Positions 53,464-60,855 of a DNA stretch of 64,000 nt are shown piece by piece (position 1 is the first letter of the stretch; every line of letters starts with the position of its first letter). The DNA comes from Pelomonas aquatica. GTDB taxonomy: Bacteria > Pseudomonadota > Gammaproteobacteria > Burkholderiales > Burkholderiaceae_C. Made by a program: the position numbers and the translations under genes. The notes beneath the pieces were generated by a model. That model saw only the letters and a program-made list of their open reading frames with translations, made no database searches and was not told the origin of the DNA. The stretch is from NCBI RefSeq assembly GCF_026712205.1, contig NZ_JAPPUW010000003.1, positions 1 to 64,000 of the forward strand, in the 5' to 3' direction.

Positions 53464-54033
53464 ATGATCGAACAACGCATCCAGCAGCAGTTTTTCGAAA
53501 GCGCGGACCTGCTCTACCAGGCCGCCGAACAACTGGCCCGCCCCCTCGCGATGGCCGCGCAGATGGTGGTGGACGCCATCACCGGCGGCAACCGCATCCT
53601 CTGTGCCGCCCAGGGCCTCGCCGCGCTGGACGCCGACTACCTCGCCGCCCGCCTGGCCGGCCGCTTCGAGCAGGAGAGGCCCGGCCTGGCCGCCTGGAGC
53701 CTGGCCGCCCAGGCCCGCGACGCCGCCGGCCTGGACATCGCCCGCCTGCTGCAGGCCCACGGCCACCCGGGCGACGTGCTGGTCATGGTCGAGCCGCTGC
53801 GCGAGCAGCGCGACGCCTGGGCCAACGCGGTGGCCGCCGCCCATGCGCAGGAGATGAGCATCATCGCGCTGACCGGCGGCACGACGGACGAGTGGCGCGG
53901 CCTGCTGCAGGACACCGACATCCAGATCCGCGTCAGCCACGGCCGCGAGCCGCGCGTTGTGGAGGCCCAGCGCGTGCTGCTGCATGCGCTGGCCGATGCC
54001 GTCGACCTGCAACTGCTCGGCAGCGACGAATAA
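53464..54033 (+). CDS. DiaA-like SIS-domain protein with degenerate sugar-binding motifs
   Basis: 189 residues aligned by context and sequence with DiaA/GmhA-type proteins: N-terminal helix IEQRIQQQFFESADLLYQAAEQLARPLAMAAQMVVDAI, GRFEQERPGLAAWSL, PGDVLVMV, AAHAQEMSIIALTGG. DiaA binds DnaA and promotes initiation of replication. The usual phosphosugar motifs GNGGSAA and STSGNS are here AAQGLAA and EPLREQ, and about ten residues are missing in the middle. It therefore cannot bind phosphosugars in the normal way and more likely works by protein contacts. The ATG at 53464 was chosen. Confidence 0.8.
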   Translation: MIEQRIQQQFFESADLLYQAAEQLARPLAMAAQMVVDAITGGNRILCAAQGLAALDADYLAARLAGRFEQERPGLAAWSLAAQARDAAGLDIARLLQAHGHPGDVLVMVEPLREQRDAWANAVAAAHAQEMSIIALTGGTTDEWRGLLQDTDIQIRVSHGREPRVVEAQRVLLHALADAVDLQLLGSDE

Positions 54034-54050
54034 CCCCGATTGGAAATCCG

Positions 54051-54665
54051 ATGATGAAGAAGCTCTCCCTGACCCTGACCGCCGCCGCCCTCGCCGGCCT
54101 GCTCGCCAGCGGCTGCGCGCCGCTGATCATCGGCGGCGCCATGGTGGGCGGCGTGAGCGTCGCGACCGACCGCCGCACCTCGGGCACCCAGCTCGAAGAC
54201 CAGACCATCGAGGTCAAGGCCGGCGCCCGCATCCGCGAGCAGCTCGGCGACAAGGTGCACGCCAGCGTCAACAGCTACAACCGCGTCGCGCTGGTCACCG
54301 GCGAGGCCACGACGGAGGAGGCCCGCGCCGCGCTGGACGGCATCGTCGGCGGCGTCGAGAACGTGCAGAAGGTGCTGAACGAGGTGGCCGTGGGCCCGGC
54401 CAGCTCGCTGGGCAGCCGCTCCGGCGACGTCGTCATCCAGGGCAAGGTCAAGGCCAAGCTGATCGATGCGCGCGACCTGCTGAGCAACGCCTTCTACATC
54501 GTCGTCGAGCGCGGCAACGTCTACCTGATGGGCCGCGTGACCGAGCGCGAGGCCGACCGCGCGACCGAGATCGCGCGCCAGATCAGCGGCGTCAGCAAGG
54601 TCGTGCGGGCCTTCGAGATCATCAGCGAAGACGAACTTGCTCGGACCGTGCCGAAGAAGCAGTGA
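54051..54665 (+). CDS. dolP: Outer-membrane lipoprotein with two BON domains, DolP (YraP)-like
   Basis: 204 residues. A lipobox (LASGC) at about residue 23 predicts a lipoprotein. Two BON domains follow: about 55-110 (GARIREQLGDKVHASVNSYNRVALVTGEATTEEARAALDGIVGGVENVQKVLNEV) and about 130-195 (KVKAKLIDARDLLSNAFYIVVERGNVYLMGRVTEREADRATEIARQISGVSKVVRAFEI). DolP supports outer-membrane integrity and BAM folding. The order yraN-diaA-dolP matches enterobacteria, strengthening the name. Confidence 0.93.
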   Translation: MMKKLSLTLTAAALAGLLASGCAPLIIGGAMVGGVSVATDRRTSGTQLEDQTIEVKAGARIREQLGDKVHASVNSYNRVALVTGEATTEEARAALDGIVGGVENVQKVLNEVAVGPASSLGSRSGDVVIQGKVKAKLIDARDLLSNAFYIVVERGNVYLMGRVTEREADRATEIARQISGVSKVVRAFEIISEDELARTVPKKQ

Positions 54666-54673
54666 TCTCCCGA

Positions 54674-54784
54674 CTCAAGCGCGCCGCCGGGCCGCCCCAA
54701 GGCGCGCTTGAGCCGATGTGCTCGGGGGCCATCGCCCGCGAGCATCGGCGTCCCCTCGGGGGACCGACCAGCGCCTCAGCGCTG
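54674..54784 (+). terminator. Series of hairpins after dolP
   Basis: After dolP come a perfect 12-base inverted repeat CTCAAGCGCGCC/GGCGCGCTTGAG (54674-54685, 54701-54712), GTCCCC-TCG-GGGGAC (54750-54764) and CAGCGC-CTCA-GCGCTG (54769-54784). An imperfect pair around 54713-54748 (CCGATG...CATCGG) lies between. The block lies between convergent dolP and the dehydrogenase gene and probably ends transcription from one or both sides; no U-run is seen. Confidence 0.5.
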
Positions 54785-54804
54785 GGCGAGGGGCCAACGA
54801 CAGT

Positions 54805-55695
54805 TCAGAGCCTCTTGATGAGGCTCGACGTATCCCAGCGGTTCCCGCCCAGCGCCTGCACGTCGGCATAGAACTGGTCGACCAGGGCCGTCAGCGGCAG
54901 GCGCGAGCCGTTGCGGCGGGCCTCGTCGAGCACGAGGCCGAGATCCTTGCGCATCCAGTCCACCGCGAAGCCGAAGTCGAAACTGTCCTCGACCATGGTC
55001 TTGCCGCGGTTGTCCATCTGCCAGCTCTGGGCCGCGCCCTTGCCGATGACGTCGAGCACCTGGGCCATGTCCAGGCCCGCGTTCTGGCCGAAGCGCACGG
55101 CCTCGGCCAGGCCCTGCACGACGCCGGCGATGCAGATCTGGTTGACCATCTTGGCCAGCTGGCCCGAGCCGGGGCCGCCGAGCAGCGTCACGGCCTTGGC
55201 AAAGGCCAGCGCGATGGGCCTGGCCGCGTCGAAGGCCGCCGCATCGCCGCCGCACATGACGGTCAGCGCGCCGTTGACCGCGCCGGCCTGGCCGCCCGAC
55301 ACCGGCGCGTCGATGAAGGCGACGCCGCGCTTCGCCGCCTCGGCATGCAGCTCGCGCGCGACGGCCGCCGACGCGGTCGTGTGGTCCACGAAGCAGGTGC
55401 CCGGAGCCATGCCAGCCAGCGCGCCGCTGTCTCCCAGCACCACCGAACGCAGGTCGTCATCGTTGCCGACGCAACAGAACACGAACTCCGCGCCCTTCGC
55501 TGCTTCGGCGGGTGTCGCGACAAAGGCGCCGCCGCACTCCTTCACCCAGGCCTGGGCCTTGGCCGCCGTGCGGTTGTAGACCGTGACCTGATGGCCGGCG
55601 CGCGCCAGGTGGCCGGCCATGGGATGGCCCATGACGCCGAGGCCCAGGAAGGCGACGCGGCGCGGGGGAATGGGGTCGTAGCTGCGGGTGCTCAT
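54805..55695 (-). CDS. NAD(P)-dependent 3-hydroxyisobutyrate dehydrogenase-like oxidoreductase
   Basis: 296 residues of the beta-hydroxyacid dehydrogenase family. The Rossmann motif VAFLGLGVMGHPMAGHL is at the N-terminus, the substrate-binding FIDAPVSGGQAGAVNGALTVMCGG follows, and the catalytic Lys is in SGQLAKMVNQ. The substrate may be 3-hydroxyisobutyrate, tartronate semialdehyde/glycerate or a similar short acid. The ATG at 55695 lies just after the pilU stop; the longer TTG start at 55707 would overlap pilU. Possibly co-transcribed with pilTU. Confidence 0.92.
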   Translation of the reverse strand: MSTRSYDPIPPRRVAFLGLGVMGHPMAGHLARAGHQVTVYNRTAAKAQAWVKECGGAFVATPAEAAKGAEFVFCCVGNDDDLRSVVLGDSGALAGMAPGTCFVDHTTASAAVARELHAEAAKRGVAFIDAPVSGGQAGAVNGALTVMCGGDAAAFDAARPIALAFAKAVTLLGGPGSGQLAKMVNQICIAGVVQGLAEAVRFGQNAGLDMAQVLDVIGKGAAQSWQMDNRGKTMVEDSFDFGFAVDWMRKDLGLVLDEARRNGSRLPLTALVDQFYADVQALGGNRWDTSSLIKRL

Positions 55696-55699
55696 GGGG

Positions 55700-56836
55700 T
55701 CAGACAATCGTGAGGTGCTCGGTGCCGGAGGACAGGTCGCCGCTGCGCGCGCGCTCGCTGTTCAGCTTGATCTGCAGGCGCAGGTCGTTGACCGAGTCGG
55801 CATTGCGCAGCGCGTCTTCATAGGTGACCTTGCCGGCCTCGTAGAGGTCGAAGAGAGCCTGGTCGAAGGTCTGCATGCCCTGCTCGCGGGAGCGCTTCAT
55901 CAGCTCCTTGATCTCGCTGATCTCGCCCTTGAAGATCAGGTCGGAGATCAGCGGCGTGTTCAGCATGATCTCGACGGCCGCGACCCGTCCCTTGCCCTCG
56001 CGGCGCGGCAGCAGGCGCTGGCTGATGAGGGCACGCATGTTCAGCGACAGGTCCATCAGCAGCTGCTGGCGGCGGTCTTCCGGGAAGAAGTTGATGATGC
56101 GGTCCAGTGCCTGGTTGGCGCTGTTGGCGTGCAGCGTGGCCATGCACAGGTGGCCGGTCTCGGCGAAGGCGATGGCGTGGTCCATGGTCTCGCGGTCGCG
56201 CAGCTCGCCCATCAGGATGACGTCGGGCGCCTGGCGCAGCGAGTTCTTCAGCGCGGCCTCCCAGCTGTCGGTGTCCAGGCCCAGCTCGCGCTGCGTGACG
56301 ATGCAGTTCTTGTGCGGGTGCACGAACTCGATCGGATCCTCGATGGTCACGATGTGGCCATAGGTCGTCTCGTTGCGCTCGTCGATCATCGCGGCCAGCG
56401 ACGTGCTCTTGCCCGAGCCTGTAGCGCCCACGACGATGACCAGGCCGCGCTTGTTCTGCACGATCTCGCGCAGCACCGGCGGCAGGTCCAGCGACTGGAT
56501 GGTGGGCAGCGTGGACGGGATGGTCCGCAGCACCAGGCCGACCTGGCCCTGCTGCAGGAAGGCGTTCACGCGGAAGCGCCCGATGCCGTGCGGCGAGATC
56601 GCGAAATTGCACTCCTTGCTGCGCTCGAACTCGGCCGCCTGCTTGTCGTTCATGATGGCCCGCGCGAGCTGCAGCGTGTGCTGGCCCGACAGCGGCTGGG
56701 GGCTCACCTTGGTCATCTTGCCGTCCACCTTGATGGCGGGCGGGAACTCGGCCGTCAGGAAGAGGTCGGAGCCCTTGCGCGACAGCATCAGCCGCAGCAG
56801 GTCGTTGATGAATTTCGAGGCCTGGTCGCGTTCCAT
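55700..56836 (-). CDS. pilU: Twitching motility ATPase PilU
   Basis: 378 residues. A PilT-like retraction ATPase that assists PilT in depolymerising type IV pili. Walker A is VVGATGSGKSTSLAAMI, the Asp box is IVTIEDPIEFVHPHKN, Walker B is VILMGELRDRETMDHAIAFAETGHL and the His box is MATLHANSANQALDRIINFFPEDRR. The C-terminal extension (NSERARSGDLSSGTEHLTIV) distinguishes PilU from PilT. It follows pilT; the 113-base gap between them holds copy 2 of the palindromic repeat. Confidence 0.97.
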   Translation of the reverse strand: MERDQASKFINDLLRLMLSRKGSDLFLTAEFPPAIKVDGKMTKVSPQPLSGQHTLQLARAIMNDKQAAEFERSKECNFAISPHGIGRFRVNAFLQQGQVGLVLRTIPSTLPTIQSLDLPPVLREIVQNKRGLVIVVGATGSGKSTSLAAMIDERNETTYGHIVTIEDPIEFVHPHKNCIVTQRELGLDTDSWEAALKNSLRQAPDVILMGELRDRETMDHAIAFAETGHLCMATLHANSANQALDRIINFFPEDRRQQLLMDLSLNMRALISQRLLPRREGKGRVAAVEIMLNTPLISDLIFKGEISEIKELMKRSREQGMQTFDQALFDLYEAGKVTYEDALRNADSVNDLRLQIKLNSERARSGDLSSGTEHLTIV

Positions 56837-56860
56837 ATGCGGTCCTAGGAAATTTCAAAT

Positions 56861-56933
56861 GCAACCACAGAGGCACAGAGGCACGGAGGAAACAGCCATG
56901 AACTCCTCTGTGTCTCTGTGCCTCTGCGGTTGC
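56861..56933. repeat. Palindromic repeat element, copy 2 (ACAGAGG family)
   Basis: 29-base arms as inverted repeat: 56861-56889 (core CCACAGAGGCACAGAGG) and 56905-56933 (core CCTCTGTGTCTCTGTGCC), with only a few mismatches and a 15-base loop containing AAACAGCC. Same family as 38576-38655. It sits between pilT and pilU and would form a long hairpin in the transcript. Confidence 0.88.
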
Positions 56934-56949
56934 CTTTTGATTGAGCCGT

Positions 56950-57993
56950 TCAGCCCGGGAAGTTCTCGGGGAATTTCGCCTTCGAGCGGGCTTCCGCGGG
57001 CGAGATGATGTTGCGGCGGACGAGATCCGTGAGGTTCTGGTCCAACGTCTGCATGCCCTGCGAATTGCCGGTCTGGATGGACGAATACATCTGCGCGACC
57101 TTGTTCTCGCGGATCAGGTTGCGGATGGCCGAGGTGCCCAGCATGATCTCGTGGGCCGCGACGCGGCCGGTGCCGTCCTTGAGCTTGCACAGGCTCTGCG
57201 AGATGACGGCGACGAGGGATTCCGACACCATCGCCCGCACCATCTCCTTTTCGGCCGCCGGGAAGACGTCGACGATGCGGTCCACCGTCTTGGCGGCCGA
57301 CGAGGTGTGCAGCGTGCCGAACACCAGGTGGCCCGTCTCGGCCGCGGTCAGCGCGAGGCGGATGGTTTCGAGGTCGCGCATTTCGCCGACCAGCACCGCG
57401 TCCGGGTCCTCGCGCAGCGCCGAGCGCAGCGCGTTCGCGAACGAATGCGTGTGCGGGCCGACCTCACGCTGGTTGATGAGGCTCTTCTTGCTCTCGTGCA
57501 CGAATTCGATCGGATCCTCGATGGTCAGGATGTGGCCGTACTCGTTCTCGTTGAGGTGGTTGACCATGCCCGCCAGCGTCGTGCTCTTGCCCGAGCCCGT
57601 CGGGCCGGTCACCAGCACCATGCCGCGCGGCTTCAGCGCCAGGTCGGCGAAGACCTTGGGCGCGTTGAGTTGCTCCAGGCTGAGGATCTTGCTCGGAATG
57701 GTCCGGAACACGGCGCCGGCGCCGCGGTTCTGGTTGAAGGCGTTGACCCGGAAGCGCGCCAGGCCCTGGATCTCGAACGAGAAGTCGACCTCCAGCGTCT
57801 CCTCGTACACCTTGCGCTGGGAGTCGTTCATGATGTCGTAGACCATGTCGTGGACCGCGCGGTGGTCCAAGGCCTCGACATTGATGCGGCGCACGTCGCC
57901 ATGCACGCGGATCATCGGCGGCAGGCCGGCCGAGAGGTGCAGGTCGGAGGCCTTGTTCTTGACCGAAAATGCCAGCAGCTGAGTGATGTCCAT
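56950..57993 (-). CDS. pilT: Type IV pilus retraction ATPase PilT
   Basis: 347 residues, typical length. N-terminal MDITQLLAFSVKNKASDLHLSAGLPPMIRVHGDV, Walker A LVTGPTGSGKSTTLAGMVNHLN, Asp box ILTIEDPIEFVHESKKSLINQREVG, Walker B AVLVGEMRDLETIRLALTAAETGHLVFGTLHTSSA and the AIRNLIRE motif needed for retraction are all present. It powers pilus retraction for twitching and DNA uptake. The start is 27 bases from the divergent yggS start. Confidence 0.98.
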   Translation of the reverse strand: MDITQLLAFSVKNKASDLHLSAGLPPMIRVHGDVRRINVEALDHRAVHDMVYDIMNDSQRKVYEETLEVDFSFEIQGLARFRVNAFNQNRGAGAVFRTIPSKILSLEQLNAPKVFADLALKPRGMVLVTGPTGSGKSTTLAGMVNHLNENEYGHILTIEDPIEFVHESKKSLINQREVGPHTHSFANALRSALREDPDAVLVGEMRDLETIRLALTAAETGHLVFGTLHTSSAAKTVDRIVDVFPAAEKEMVRAMVSESLVAVISQSLCKLKDGTGRVAAHEIMLGTSAIRNLIRENKVAQMYSSIQTGNSQGMQTLDQNLTDLVRRNIISPAEARSKAKFPENFPG

Positions 57994-58020
57994 GGTGCGT
58001 GTAAGAGTGCTCGGCTGATT

Positions 58021-58698
58021 ATGGCCATCCCAGATTCCCTCCAAGCCGTCAAAACCCGCATCGCTGCGGCATGTGTCGCAGCTGGCCGTCCCGCCGATGC
58101 GGTACACCTCCTCGTCGTCAGCAAGACCTTCCCCGGCTCGGCCGTCCGCGAGGCCTTCGCGGCCGGCGCCCGCGCCTTCGGCGAAAACTATGTGCAGGAA
58201 GGCCTGGCCAAGGTCGGCGAGCTGATCGACCTGCGCGGCCGGATCGAATGGCATCTGATCGGGCCGCTGCAGTCCAACAAGACCAAGCCGGTGGCCGAGC
58301 AGTTCGACTGGGTGCATTCGGTGGACCGGCTCAAGGTCGCCCAGCGCCTGTCCGAGCAGCGCCCGGCAAACCTGCCGCCGCTGAACATCTGCTTGCAAGT
58401 CAATATCAGCGCCGAGGCCAGCAAGAGCGGCCTGCTGCCGGGCGAGGTCGCCGCGCTGGCTCGTGATGTCGCCGCGCTGCCGCGGCTGAAGCTGCGCGGG
58501 CTGATGGCCATCCCCGAGCCCGGCCCCGGCGCGCCGGCCCAGCACCAGGCCATGGCCCGGCTGTTCGCGGCGCTGCAGGCCGGGGGCCTGGCGCTGGACA
58601 CGCTGTCGCTGGGCATGAGCGCCGACCTGGAAGACGCCGTCGCCGCCGGCTCGACGATGGTGCGCGTGGGCAGCGCCATCTTCGGGGCGCGCGGGTGA
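58021..58698 (+). CDS. yggS: YggS family pyridoxal phosphate-binding protein
   Basis: 225 residues of the PLPBP family, which keeps PLP and amino acid pools balanced. Conserved: HLLVVSKTFPGSAVREAFAAGARAFGENYVQEGLAKV (PLP-binding Lys in VSKT), WHLIGPLQSNKTKPVAEQFDWVHSVDR, NISAEASKSGL, LRGLMAIP and LSLGMSADLEDAVAAGSTMVRVGSAIFG. It is usually a neighbour of pilT in proteobacteria. Its stop overlaps the GTG start of the following cytochrome gene. Confidence 0.97.
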   Translation: MAIPDSLQAVKTRIAAACVAAGRPADAVHLLVVSKTFPGSAVREAFAAGARAFGENYVQEGLAKVGELIDLRGRIEWHLIGPLQSNKTKPVAEQFDWVHSVDRLKVAQRLSEQRPANLPPLNICLQVNISAEASKSGLLPGEVAALARDVAALPRLKLRGLMAIPEPGPGAPAQHQAMARLFAALQAGGLALDTLSLGMSADLEDAVAAGSTMVRVGSAIFGARG

Positions 58699-59372
58699 AG
58701 CCCGTCTGGCTGCTGGCCGCGCTGGTCGCCGTGGCACAGGCCCAGCCCGTGCCCGACACGCTCGCCCAGCGGGCCCTGGCCTGCACCGGCTGTCACGGCA
58801 GGCAGGGCCGCGCCGCGCCCGACGGCTACTACCCGCGCCTGGCCGGCAAGCCCGCCGGTTATCTCTACAGCCAGCTGCTGAACTTCCGCGACGGCCGGCG
58901 CGACTACGGGCTGATGAGCGAGCTGATCGCGCCGCTGTCTGACGCCTACCTGCAGGAACTGGCCGGCCACTTCGCAGCGCTGGACCTGCCCTACCCGCCG
59001 CCGCAGGCCGCCACGCTGCCGGCGCCCGAGCTGGCGCGGGCCGAGGCGCTGGTCCGCCACGGCGACGACACGCGCCGGCTACCCGCTTGCACCGCCTGCC
59101 ACGGCGAACGCCTGACCGGCACCCAGCCCGGCGTGCCGGGCCTGCTCGGCCTGTCGCGCGACTATCTGAACGGCCAGCTCGGTGCCTGGCGCAGCGGCCA
59201 GCGCCGTGCCCAGGAGCCCGACTGCATGGCCCGCATCGCCAGGACGCTGACCGACGCGGAGATCAACGCCCTGACGCAGTTCCTGGCCAGCCGGGCCATG
59301 CCGGCGGATTCGCACCCCGCGCCAGCCCTGGCCGCGCCCGCGCCGCTGCGCTGCGGCGGGCTGTGGCCGTGA
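58695..59372 (+). CDS. Diheme cytochrome c, c4-like, periplasmic
   Basis: 225 residues. Short signal peptide (MKPVWLLAALVAVAQA, cleavage about residue 16). Two heme c sites CTGCH and CTACH, each opening a homologous ~95-residue domain, as in cytochromes c4. Each domain has Met candidates for the distal ligand (DYGLMSELIAP; EPDCMARIARTL). An electron carrier in the periplasm, possibly fed by the bc1 complex coded at 17.5-20.3 kb. The start is GTG overlapping the yggS stop, and its own stop overlaps the next GTG start. Confidence 0.92.
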   Translation: MKPVWLLAALVAVAQAQPVPDTLAQRALACTGCHGRQGRAAPDGYYPRLAGKPAGYLYSQLLNFRDGRRDYGLMSELIAPLSDAYLQELAGHFAALDLPYPPPQAATLPAPELARAEALVRHGDDTRRLPACTACHGERLTGTQPGVPGLLGLSRDYLNGQLGAWRSGQRRAQEPDCMARIARTLTDAEINALTQFLASRAMPADSHPAPALAAPAPLRCGGLWP

Positions 59373-60643
59373 AGCGGGCGGCGGTCGGGCTGGTGCTGCT
59401 GGCCGGGCTCGCCGCGGCCGCGGGCTCGGCGCTGCTGGCCTGGCAGCGCGGCCTGCAAGACGCCACGCCGCCCTCCGCCGCACCCGTCAGCCTGGAACGT
59501 GGCGCCTATCTGGTCGCGGTGGGCAATTGCGCCGGCTGCCACACGGCGCGCGGCGGTGCACGGCTGGCCGGCGGCCGGCCCATCCCGACGCCCTTCGGCA
59601 TCGCCTTCTCGCCCAATCTGACGCCCGACGCGACCGGCCTGGCCGGCTGGAGGGCCGACGACTTCTGGCGCGCGCTGCACTTCGGCCAGGGCCGCGACGG
59701 CCGGCTGCTGCTGCCGGCCCACCCGATCACGAACACGAGCCTCGTGAGCCGCGAGGACGCCGACGCGCTGCACGCCTGGCTGCAGGCCCAGGCCCCCGTG
59801 GCCGCGCCGCGCCGCGAACACCAGCTGCGCGGGCTCTACGGCAGCCAGCTCGCCATCGCCGCCTGGCGGGCGCTGTACTTCCGGCCCGGCGTCTACCGGC
59901 CCGACCCGGCCCGCGACGCGGCCTGGAACCGCGGCGCCTACCTGAGCCAGGGCCTGGCCCATTGCAGCGCCTGCCATGCCGGGCGCGATGCACTCGGCGG
60001 CGACCAGGGCGCGGCCGACTTCCGCGGCGGCCTGCTGGCCGGCCTGGGCTGGGTTGCGCCCTCGCTGCATGACCCGGCCGAGGCCGGCGTGCAGCGCTGG
60101 ACGCCCGAGGCCCTGCAGCGCTGGCTGCGCGACGGGCAGGCCGAAGGGCACTCCGCCCTCGGGCCGATGGCCGAGGTGGTGCTGGGCAGCACCGCGGCGC
60201 TGGACGCCGCCGACCGCGCCGCGATGGGCGCCTATCTGCGCGCGCTGCCCGAGCAGGCCGTGGCGCGGCCCGAGCCCGCCGAGCCCAGCCCGCGGCGCCG
60301 CGAGCGCGGCGCCGGCCTCTACCGCGAGCATTGCGCCGCCTGCCACGGCGAGCACGGCGAGGGCCGGCATGACGACGGCGGCGCCCCGGCCTACCCGGCC
60401 CTGGCCGGCAGCCGCATCGTCACCCAGGCCAGCGCGGCGAACCTGCTGCGCGTCATCGAGCGCGGCGGCTTCGCGCCGGCCACGCCCGGCCACCCGCGGC
60501 CCTACGGCATGCCGCCGTTCGCCGGCGTGCTGGCGCCGGAAGACCTGGCCGCGCTGGCCAGCCATCTGCGCCAGTCCTTCGGCCACCAGGCCGGCGAGAT
60601 CGATGCGGTCGAGGTGCTGCGCCTGCGGGCCGCGGCCCATTGA
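59369..60643 (+). CDS. Triheme cytochrome c, alcohol/gluconate dehydrogenase cytochrome subunit-like
   Basis: 424 residues. N-terminal hydrophobic segment (AVGLVLLAGLAAAAGSALLAW) as uncleaved anchor or signal. Three heme motifs occur at about 54-58 (CAGCH), 201-205 (CSACH) and 328-332 (CAACH). The sequence GAYLVAVGNCAGCHTARGGARLAGGRPIPTPFGIAFSPNLTPDATGL is typical of cytochrome subunits of membrane alcohol, aldehyde or gluconate dehydrogenases. No matching dehydrogenase subunit is present nearby, so it probably serves as an electron carrier for a partner elsewhere. Coupled to the diheme cytochrome by a GTGA overlap. Confidence 0.9.
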   Translation: MKRAAVGLVLLAGLAAAAGSALLAWQRGLQDATPPSAAPVSLERGAYLVAVGNCAGCHTARGGARLAGGRPIPTPFGIAFSPNLTPDATGLAGWRADDFWRALHFGQGRDGRLLLPAHPITNTSLVSREDADALHAWLQAQAPVAAPRREHQLRGLYGSQLAIAAWRALYFRPGVYRPDPARDAAWNRGAYLSQGLAHCSACHAGRDALGGDQGAADFRGGLLAGLGWVAPSLHDPAEAGVQRWTPEALQRWLRDGQAEGHSALGPMAEVVLGSTAALDAADRAAMGAYLRALPEQAVARPEPAEPSPRRRERGAGLYREHCAACHGEHGEGRHDDGGAPAYPALAGSRIVTQASAANLLRVIERGGFAPATPGHPRPYGMPPFAGVLAPEDLAALASHLRQSFGHQAGEIDAVEVLRLRAAAH

Positions 60644-60797
60644 CGCTTCAAGCCGCAGGCGAAGAGGCGACGTGAACGACTTCACGCGAGGGCCGCGGAC
60701 CCTGGATGCAAATCGTCACAGGTCGCGACACACTGCGCGCCAGCCGCCGGCCGAGGCCACAAAAACCGGGCCGGGCGGCCTACAGTCATCGCTGCAA

Positions 60798-60824
60798 TGA
60801 AGATCGGCCGCCTGATGCCGATCC
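60798..60824 (+). promoter_or_regulatory. FliA (sigma-28)-type promoter of the chemoreceptor gene
   Basis: TGAA (60798-60801), 15-base spacer, GCCGATCC (60817-60824), against the sigma-28 consensus TAAA-N15-GCCGATAA: nine of twelve positions match at exact spacing. The transcript would start about 25 bases before the chemoreceptor ATG at 60856, with AAGGAC as ribosome binding site at 60841. Confidence 0.6.
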
Positions 60825-60855
60825 CCGAGGATCACCGGACAAGGACCTGAACCGC

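Noticed and set aside
54521-54871. Small frames in the hairpin-rich gap after dolP
   Set aside because: They depend on GC-rich repeat sequence, lack start signals and overlap known genes antisense.
56855-57190. Open frame reading through the ACAGAG palindrome into pilT antisense (Gln/Arg/His/Thr/Glu repeats)
   Set aside because: The peptide pattern is produced by the repeat itself in several frames, a known source of false genes.
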